Below the pieces are notes generated by a model that was not told the origin of the DNA, searched no databases, and worked only from the letters and a program-made list of their open reading frames with translations. Below are positions 45,341 to 52,386 of a stretch of DNA of 52,386 nucleotides, in pieces. Source of the stretch: Zygnema cylindricum (taxonomy: Eukaryota > Streptophyta > Zygnematophyceae > Zygnematales > Zygnemataceae); the NCBI GenBank assembly GCA_037447655.1, contig JBBHKE010002872.1:1-52386 (forward strand), written 5' to 3'. Made by a program: the position numbers and the translations under genes. How positions within the stretch are numbered: position 1 is the first letter of the stretch; each line of letters begins with the position of its first letter.

Positions 45341-45799
45341 TGAAAGGATCGATACACTTAAAAGTAGAAAGGAAATAAAAAAGATTGCGGAAGCAAAGAT
45401 GAATGGAAGAGATCACTCCAGCAAAAGACAAAAGTATATTTCACCGGAATTTTTTCCCCCCACTTACAAAAGATAATTCTTTCCCCAAATGACTAAGTCC
45501 TAAATAGTCTCACACGAAACAAACAAGTACTGCAAGGTACAAATGAATCGCGCGACGTACGAAAGTACGCGCGCGAACCAATCACAACAAAGTACTACCG
45601 AAATAACATAAAGTACGCGGTACTGTACGAAACAACATACCGCCGTACAAAACAAGAGTCCGTCGTACAAACCAAAACAAAATAAACCAAAGACTATAAC
45701 TAACTAATCACGCCACACCACACAAATCACACGCTAATTAAATAATATATTTTACGGTGCTCAACAGAACTCAGACGCCGTTTCACAAAGAACCTAACA
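45341..45799 (-). repeat. 5' LTR of element 3
   Basis: The same 459 bp as the left copy. The GTAC-dense centre (about 45525-45670) would lie in the promoter-bearing U3/R part of the transcript. Confidence 0.95.
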
Positions 45800-45804
45800 G
45801 CCCT

Positions 45805-47015
45805 GACAGCGAATGAAAAACGACCAACGCGCGCGCCACACGAGTGGGAAAATTTTAGGACGAAGGAGAGTCCTCGCTATTTTTCTCCGTCCCCGTCACG
45901 CGCTATGTACGGAAAAAAAATTCCAGGGGTCTCGGACCTCCACTTTCAATCATGGGTCCTATGCAAAAAATTTCGCCATCGTCGCCTCTCCTCTCTCCCT
46001 CTCACACCATCGATTATATCTCACACTTTTCGAAATGAGACACGACAACATTGGTATAAAATGAAAGATGTTTTAAAAATATTTATTTTTACTTTTTTTA
46101 GGTTTTTTTAATGGCAGGCCGAGTGAGAAAAGTAGAAAAAACGAATTCGGAAAACCATGGCGGAAAGTTCTTGAATCCGTGACGTCGACGTTGTCACAAG
46201 AGAGCGTGACGTCACTATGTCACCAAACCCTAAACGTCTACAATTTCACAAAAATCTAGACGTCTACAACCGTCGCTGTTTTTGTTGGCGTCACTATTCG
46301 TCGGAAGTTTCGTAGTCGCCTTCAATTGTCACAATTTGTACCTACGTCTACAACCGTCACGTGTCAAAGTTCCGATTTCATTTTCGCACATTGGGACGCT
46401 CTTCAAAGTAGTATGGAGAATCTTCACTACAGTCCAAAATACTTTATCAAAGTACCGATTACATGGGGACACCCCCTCAGCATTTAGGGTTTCGTTGCAG
46501 ATGTGACGATTGTACCTGCGAACGCTTTTGGCGGCCGGGGGCTGACCGCGGTCATGCTTTTGACCAATAGAATATGCCGACTGGCCAGGACAAACAAAAA
46601 AAAATAGTACGGTAAGGTTAAAATCTTGTGAAAAATGTAAATTTCTGGATATTTTGCGCGTCTCACTGGTTTTTGACTTTTTGGGGTTGGTTTCTCGAAT
46701 TAGGTAAAATATATTTCCACCATTCGACGGCTGAAAACGTCTCTCAAAGGTTTCTACGGGCAGGTTAGTTATTTTCGGTTTTTTTTTTGACATGGTATTA
46801 CGCGTCAAAAAACAAATGGCACACTGCATTTCCCGCGGCTAAGGGTGAACTTCCATTGCCGAAAAATGAGGTTGACGGCCATAATATTCCGTACAATATT
46901 GTAATATAATTAATTTTTTTGTCAGAAAATTATTTTAAATAAGGACCGATTCCTTTGGACCGTCGGATGTTCCGCTTCATAGAATCAGAGAATCAGATAC
47001 GCCTGCTTCATAGAA
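45805..47015. other. Intergenic, no recognised gene
   Basis: Mixed sequence with repeated CGTCTACAA and GTGACGTCAC motifs at 46170-46360 and an inverted fragment of the 39.2-39.66 kb repeat at about 46445-46495. No coding motif recognised. Confidence 0.4.
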
Positions 47016-47222
47016 TCAGATACGCCATCGGTCGAACAATTTTACAGGGTGGATGCGAGGCCACCGGAAGCCGCGAGAAAATGTTTGACGAAGCCGCGAG
47101 AAAATGTTTGACGGAGGATATTCTGTCACGCTCGTGTTGCCATTGGCAACAACCACTCTCACATTTCCGTACGCTTTTACAAATTCTACGTTTCGTCCGC
47201 CCGGACAGATTTTATCAAACAC
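47016..47222 (-). pseudogene. Unknown gene fragment, copy 1
   Basis: The frame reads GGRNVEFVKAYGNVRVVVA, then EYPPSNIFSRL. An internal 23-bp tandem duplication (GCCGCGAGAAAATGTTTGACG region, 47072-47115) disturbs its end. A related frame occurs at 47930-48060. No family recognised; could equally be non-coding repeat. Confidence 0.3.
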
Positions 47223-47388
47223 CTCGTACGAATCGATTCAAGTCACCATCGGATTCAAATCAGATACGCCATCGGTCTCTAATTTAAGAGCCTTGAATCA
47301 TAGTTCAAAAGTGGGTGAAAGTAGGCCCATACAATATGCCTAATGTACGCAAAACATACAATATGGCCTTAAGACCCATATTGTATTG

Positions 47389-47849
47389 GTCGCAAAATGA
47401 AAAATAAAAGTAACAGGGTTGAGTTGCACATCGATCGATAGAGAAAACGTCATGTCTAAATTTTGAAAAACATTCGGACAAATTTTTATTTTTCCATGAG
47501 TTTTGAGGTATTTTTTATTTAAACCGTTAGATTTGGACGATCGGACGGTCGCTGATCAAAGCTTCTAAGAAGATCACATGAAAAGCCCATAACACAACTA
47601 ACGATAGGACTTACGTCATCGATTTTTTTTTTTCCGGGTTATTTTTCCTGCGGAATGTCATCCTACGTCGTGTCAGTTCGCTAAAAAATTTCGTCCGGCG
47701 GCGTGCGCTTTACTATGATCATACGTCAGATTCGTACGTTCATACAAGAGTGCACAACGCACACACATACAGTATGCTTAATCTACGCGAGTTTTGTAAC
47801 AAGTTTTGTGCGCCTACTAGAGGCCTACCATAAAAACGCCTATTTTTGA
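47389..47849 (-). repeat. Dispersed repeat, copy B of an inverted pair
   Basis: Reverse complement of the repeat at 34704-35170. It lies between the two related gene fragments at 47.1 and 47.95 kb, as if inserted into or between them. Confidence 0.75.
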
Positions 47850-47929
47850 ATGTGCCTTGAATGTATAGCATTTTTCCTGCTCGGTCAGGTGGCTAAATGT
47901 GGCATAAGCCGTTGTGCCTTATGCCAAGG

Positions 47930-48060
47930 TGGATGCGAGACCACCGGAAGCCGCGAGAAAATCTTTGACGGAGGATATTCTTTCACGCTACTTTGCCGTC
48001 CGTTTACCATTTTGACGCTTTCGTACGCTTTTCCATCCACTGACATCCATTTTACGATTT
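47930..48060 (-). pseudogene. Unknown gene fragment, copy 2
   Basis: The minus frame has KEYPPSKIFSRL, matching TEYPPSNIFSRL of the 47.1-kb fragment, with looser similarity before it. No family recognised. Confidence 0.3.
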
Positions 48061-48065
48061 CTGTG

Positions 48066-48380
48066 AGGGTTGGGACTGCGGAAATATTAATCTTTCTTTT
48101 TCTTCCAATGTGCTAAGCAGGATTAGAAGTACAAAACTGTCTTCAAATGAATCAAAACTGAAATACGGTCTCCAAAGAATCAAAAGTAAAATACGGAACG
48201 GTCTTTCAATGAATCAAAGCGAGATATTCACAGCCCTCTCTTCACATCACATGAGAAAGCTGACACTCTAGAGGCATCCGCCGCATCAGCCGCCGAAACT
48301 GCCAAAAAGTGGTCGTTGTAGCTGTGGCGGCTCTGAACCCTAGCTGTGACGGCTCTACAGTAGCTGTGACTCAGCGTTTG
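48066..48380 (+). repeat. Second copy of the 39.24-39.66 kb repeat
   Basis: Shares GAGGCATCCGCCGCATCAG, GTGGTCGTTGTAGCTGTG-like and CTCTGAACCCTAGCTGTGAC sequence plus three degenerate units of the GTACGGTC array (48125-48230). It is more diverged. Confidence 0.65.
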
Positions 48381-48670
48381 TCAGCGTAAAAAACCCACGC
48401 ATGTCATCCCATGAACATTAGCCATACAACCTGTAAGCTGGAGATGTTTTATGGCATTGTCAACATTTTCGTGGACGACGTGATTTTTGTAATATTCATT
48501 GAAATTGACCAAATTTTATGAGTTCCCGCTTTTTTTCTCTCTTTTTTTAACATTTTGTAATTTGAAAGGTAAAAAAAAAGTTCAAAATTTGTAATGTTGA
48601 TGTAATCAAGCAAAATGGCGTTTCTCGCCATTTTTACCGCGCAAATTCACTTTCGCTAGCATCTGTTGAA

Positions 48671-48680
48671 CTATATAAAT
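48671..48680 (+). promoter_or_regulatory. TATA box
   Basis: CTATATAAAT lies 120-130 bp before the ATG of the coding segment at 48803. A TTCAG acceptor-like site just before the ATG (about 48791) would allow a 5'-UTR intron. Confidence 0.45.
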
Positions 48681-48802
48681 GCATTTGTGAATGCAACAAC
48701 GATACTATCAACACTTTGTTTTCATTTCCTCTGGTTGCCATTTCTTTCCTTTTGGGCTGCACCTTCATCTTGTTTATTTTTTGATATTCAGATTTTGAAA
48801 GT

Positions 48803-49196
48803 ATGTGGACCCTCACTAGGATTTGGGGTGCCAACCCTGGCAATAGCACCAATGCTCCCCAAAATCCACAATCTGAACACGATGATGAAGATGGGAGGAA
48901 CAACGACGAAAACGCATTTCCGAACGAGGAAGAGGGTTAGGTGAATGACGAGGAGAGTGAGCCGGAAATATAAACCTCGGTTGATCCGGCGGCGATCGTG
49001 GAAGGTTTTTCTCTGTCCACAGCCAATGTGAGAGGACTTGTTCCCTACTCAAAAATTCAACACGTGTCAACTAAGGCTCCTCGACTGCGAGTTATAAGCT
49101 GGATGTTGAAAGACTGTGAAAAGCACGGGTCGATCGAACTCATTCCAAGGACGATGAAGAAGTTTCCGGAACATTTTACCGGAGTATACGGTACAA
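48803..49196 (+). CDS. Unrecognised protein, first two exons
   Basis: Exon 48803-48935 (MWTLTRIWGANPGN..., acidic tail) and exon 49023-49196 (VRGLVPYSKIQHVSTKAPRL..., ending FPEHFTGVYGT). An 86-bp intron (donor GTTAGG, acceptor TCCACAG) removes two in-frame stops (48938, 48971) and keeps the frame. The exon-2 donor is AA/GTAAGT. The pattern RLRVISWMLKDC...IELIPRTMKKFPEHF looks like a conserved DNA-binding or transposase N-part, but I cannot name a family. Confidence 0.5.
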
Positions 49197-49823
49197 GTAA
49201 GTTATTTTAATCATGCTTCCTCTCATTCATTAACTAATTTTATTACTACGGTTTCCAATTTTACATTATTTCCACATATACCGCGTTTTTAAATGTTGTT
49301 TCGTTATGCCTCTTTAATAATTGCATGTGTTAATGTTGGACGGCCGCCTTGCGCTCTCAATCTACATTCTAACTTCTCGTTTATTCCCCATTAGTGCATG
49401 CTTTTTATTGTTGTCAGATGGTTACATTGTGTTTGGTCTATTTTTGTTTTTTTATGACATGTCCTACGATCCCTTTATTCGGTCATGTACTAGCGACGAC
49501 AGTGGCTTGTCTCGTTGTAAGCGACGACATCATGTCGTCGTTTCAATGATGGGTGCGACAAAATTACGCTACGTACAGTAACACCATGTCTGGACGAAAG
49601 TTTGAATGACAAACAACAATGGTTCGTCATTTCGAGAGTTTCACCGACGACATCCGATTTGAAAACCCAAGGTTGGTATTCTCGAATGAAATTTACAAGC
49701 GACGACGTTGTTTCGTCAAAACACAGTTGTGATACTCGAATATCACTGAACAATCAACGACACTGTTCCGTCGCTTAAACGTCCCTTCGTAAGTCGCAGG
49801 GTCAAAGTTTACATAGGCCGAGA
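49197..49823 (+). other. GACGA/CGTCG-rich stretch
   Basis: Between coding segments, 49480-49800 carries many AGCGACGAC, CGTCGTTTC and TCGTCGCTT motifs in both orientations. Such motifs are typical of subterminal repeats of plant TIR transposons. Similar motifs recur at 51640-51810. Confidence 0.4.
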
Positions 49824-50072
49824 GTGAATAGTGGTCTACCATTGCACCATAAGTATTTTAAGAAATGCACGTGTAAAGGTAAGTCTTTTAACGTGCTTTT
49901 GTCTTCTTTAACTTTTTACCTTGTTAGTGTCCAGGTAACGAGCACTTTACCTATTCCATGGAGGGCGGTGAACCACCATCGAAACGACTTCGCTTTGCCA
50001 TTCAACGATGAATTCCTCCACGCCCAACTGAAACCGAGGTGGGGAGTCAGATACCGATATAAGAAAACTTAG
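49824..50072 (+). CDS. Unrecognised coding segments
   Basis: A short segment (NSGLPLHHKYFKKCTCKG) ends at a strong AAAG/GTAAGT donor (49879). A second segment starts after a CCAG acceptor at 49935. In one frame it reads IPWRAVNHHRNDFALPFNDE, then RWGVRYRYKKT and a stop at 50070. In another it gives EHFTYSMEGGEPPSKRLRF with in-frame stops. Which frame is used cannot be decided. Confidence 0.3.
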   Translation: MNSGLPLHHKYFKKCTCKGKSFNVLLSSLTFYLVSVQVTSTLPIPWRAVNHHRNDFALPFNDEFLHAQLKPRWGVRYRYKKT

Positions 50073-50608
50073 TGAGGGAAGTAGCTGGGGAGGAAGAAAG
50101 GCCAATGTTGGCTGAGGAGGTGGTGGAAAGGGATAGAATCCCAATGGAGGGTTTTAATAGAGAAAGGGAGGAGTTTGTTAGGGTAGGGGATGTGGCATCG
50201 GCGGTGGGGCAAGAAATAACGGGTGCGGAGGTGGTAGGTAGAGAGGCTCAAGCATTACATGACGTATTACGAAATAGGGTGGCATTGGAGGGTGGAAGAG
50301 AAAGGGTTGGATCGGAGCTAGTATTGAGTGAGGTGGAGGAAATGGACCGTGAAAAAAATGACAAGGAGGAATCGGATGAGTTGGGGGTGGAAAGGACGGG
50401 GACGGATAGGGTAGAAACAGGAAGTGAGTGGGAGGGGGGGTTATATAATGAAGGGGTTGGAGCGGAGGAAGTAGGTGTCCGCGAAGTAGAAGGGGGTAAA
50501 GAAGTTGATGCAGATTATCACCCCTCGGGACCCGAGGGAAAAGTCATAATGGATAAGGATGAACAAGAAGGTCCTGAAAAACTTAGTCGGATATTGGCCG
50601 AAATATGA
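50072..50608 (+). CDS. Acidic open frame of unknown nature
   Basis: 178 codons without a stop, rich in Glu, Val, Gly and Arg, for example EEVVERDRIPMEGF. The sense strand is strongly purine-rich, which by itself makes stops rare, so this could be spurious. It follows the preceding segment directly and could also be part of an intron. Confidence 0.3.
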   Translation: MREVAGEEERPMLAEEVVERDRIPMEGFNREREEFVRVGDVASAVGQEITGAEVVGREAQALHDVLRNRVALEGGRERVGSELVLSEVEEMDREKNDKEESDELGVERTGTDRVETGSEWEGGLYNEGVGAEEVGVREVEGGKEVDADYHPSGPEGKVIMDKDEQEGPEKLSRILAEI

Positions 50609-50660
50609 CGACGACCCCACAACCTAAGATGACCAATCTTCGGAGAGCTAGGAAAGGTGT

Positions 50661-51437
50661 ATGGAAGGAGACTATGTGGACGAAGACGAGGTAGTGGGTT
50701 TCCCTCCATCACCGAACCGTAATAGGCATCTGGTGGTCATATAACTGGCTCAAAATCCACCAAACCGTGATGCTCCCGTCCGAGAGGAAGAACCGGAATG
50801 GTTTTATCCGCCCCCGGTCGGAGATGAGGCCATGGATGGCTTCCAACCAACGGCGGGCCATTACATCCCGGTGGAGGATTGGCCGGATTATTGGCGTTAT
50901 GGGGAGCATCGGCCCATCGATCGGTGGTTGAACCCCGTCTCGGAAATCCTCGGCATCTCTCTGGATGTCTCCGCTCACCCAACATGGTTGTACATTGCAT
51001 CATACAACCATGCATCTAATTTCCCATACACTTGGCATTTTCAGCCTAATGATGACCGTTTCACATGGATTGTGCGTCCACCGATCGGTTTTGAAATTGA
51101 TGTGCCAGAATTAATCTGGCAATATCACCCTTCGGATCCACGGTTGTTCACTATTCTACGTCGTGCAATTCGTACTCCAGAGCTAAACAAATTTTTAGAA
51201 GCCTGAAGTGCAATTTTACAACGCTTCCAAAATGTATATGTGAGGCGTAGATATCTTTGGGATATTTTGAGGGTACCACAAGTGAATGTGCCCCCCCTAC
51301 CAGTGGAAATTGAACAATTGAGGAATGAAGTTGATATCCTCAATCGGCGGCTCGCGGCTCATGAAGTAGCGATAATAGAGGTTCTTTGCTTTATACATAA
51401 TTTGACTCGAGAGCTTACAAGAGTTGGACGATGGTGA
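50661..51437 (+). pseudogene. Unknown protein with C-terminal coiled coil, two in-frame stops
   Basis: A single frame runs from ATG 50661 (MEGDYVDEDEVVGFPPSP) through a TAA at 50742, then EPEWFYPPPVGDEAMDGFQ, HYIPVEDWPDYWRYG and NFPYTWHFQPNDDRFTWIV, a TGA at about 51204, and a coiled-coil-like tail (VEIEQLRNEVDILNRRLAAH). The aromatic-rich middle is protein-like. The frame is unshifted over 260 codons, so the decay is recent or the stops are spliced out. No family recognised. Confidence 0.5.
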
Positions 51438-52386
51438 TGGGAGATGATGAAGGTCATATTCATGCCCTTCATTCGACAGAGAGGTATCCCGATTCCTCCC
51501 TAACCCGACATTGTATGTCCTATTGTTTTGCTTGTTTTTATAATGGTGTGATTTTATTTTTCCCTTCTTTTCCTCAACTTATGTACGTTCAATTATTTTT
51601 TACCGTTATATTTGGTCTTGCTGATGTTGCATTTAGGTTAAACGATGAGACAATGTCGTCGTTGAGACGGTGAACTGACAAAATGTGATGGCTAATCCGC
51701 AGACGATTACATGATAAGGGATATATGAAAAAATGAACGTCACGTCGCTGAATTAGCCACGACAATTGATCGTCGCTAATACACCGACATCAACATTTCG
51801 TCGCTAAATATTGTCATGCATAAAATCATTGTGATTAATGGAGTTAAACACAAATTGAAACTAAATTTTTCTATTTTCCTTGTTTTTTGGTTTATTTTAT
51901 ATAGCGTATCAAAAAGCCAAGCGATGGTGGAAGAGATTGAATTAATAAAAAAAATAGCATAAGTTGACACAAATAAACAGATTTATAACAACAATAAAAA
52001 TTAAGATAAAACAATTATATATTCCACAGTGAAATCCTTTACAACGTTATACTAAACAAATAATGTATTGAAACCATTTAATATACAATATGTTACAACG
52101 TTATATGTTCTATAGTATTCCTAAGGATTTCATCTTTAAAATGGACTAAAAAAAAAAAAACTTGGTAATACTATATACATTGTTTAAGTGGTAACGATCC
52201 ATCACGGCGAAGACACGTTCCTGCAAAGTTCTTCACGGTTTGCTTCAAACGTTGTATTCGGCTCCAACACCACGAATATGAGCCTAACTTCTTCCTAAAG
52301 ATTATATGTAGCCATAGGGTGCGGATTAAAATAAACTATCGGATGGGTTTCACTGAATGAAATTTGAATGTCGATTATAATATTAC
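51438..52386. other. Non-coding flank with CGTCGCTAA motifs
   Basis: 51640-51810 has GTCGTCG, CACGTCGCTGAATTAGC and TCGTCGCTAA motifs resembling TIR-transposon subterminal repeats. The remainder is AT-rich with no recognised feature. Confidence 0.4.

Larger units (their letters stand above)
39910..45804 (-). mobile_element. Ty1/copia element 3, young full-length copy
   Basis: Two 459-bp LTRs (39915-40373 and 45341-45799) differ at only three positions seen by eye. Flanks GCCCA (39910-39914) and GCCCT (45800-45804) are a near-perfect 5-bp target duplication. Primer site, gag-protease-integrase-RT-RNase H and polypurine tract are all in order on the minus strand. One TAG and two single-base frameshifts interrupt the polyprotein. 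Confidence 0.95.

Overview
The window looks like nuclear DNA of a land plant or close streptophyte relative with a large, repeat-rich genome. The evidence is GT-AG introns, plant-type 72-nt leucine-rich-repeat (LRR) exons, several Ty1/copia retrotransposons, and primer-binding sites that fit plant initiator tRNA-Met. Only one substantial host gene is evident in 52 kb. The gene's architecture is unusual for a flowering plant, so a seedless plant or charophyte is my guess; I cannot name the species.

Layout. 1-4.5 kb: an LTR-like block and a broken copia element (element 1, minus strand) with a CGATATATCG-rich insertion in its integrase. 6.1-12.8 kb: a two-LTR copia element (element 2, minus) that landed inside a (CT)n microsatellite. 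12.9-13.7 kb: a frameshifted C-terminal fragment of a reverse-transcriptase-type element. 14-15 kb: MITE-like hairpin repeats and an AACAAT microsatellite. 15.9-27.3 kb: the main gene, minus strand. 28.1-28.7 kb: a long G-rich purine tract. 30.7-31.0 kb: an orphan exon paralogous to the LRR-EGF exon of the main gene. 31-34.7 kb: pyrimidine-rich and AT-rich DNA without a recognised gene. 35.8-38.8 kb: a decayed copia element on the plus strand (element 4). 38.8-39.2 kb: two well-formed exons of a small secreted-protein gene, minus strand, with TATA box and G-box. 39.9-45.8 kb: a young copia element (element 3, minus) with near-identical 459-bp LTRs. 34.7 and 47.4 kb: an inverted pair of ~465-bp repeats. 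48.7-51.4 kb: a plus-strand set of unrecognised coding segments with a TATA box and GACGA-rich flanks, possibly a DNA transposon.

The main gene is the most interesting object. Splice-consistent exons encode an LRR N-terminal cap, five 24-residue LRR exons, an LRR/EGF-like exon, a complete papain-type (C1A) cysteine protease with all catalytic residues, two more EGF-like exons and up to four cysteine-bracketed LysM-like modules, about 910 residues. Intron phase changes by module (LRR phase 2, EGF phase 1, protease/LysM mainly phase 0), which suggests assembly from exon modules. No transmembrane segment was seen. I infer an extracellular protease with protein-binding and glycan-binding parts. 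The signal-peptide exon was not found, and one splice junction, between the EGF exon and the protease, is uncertain.
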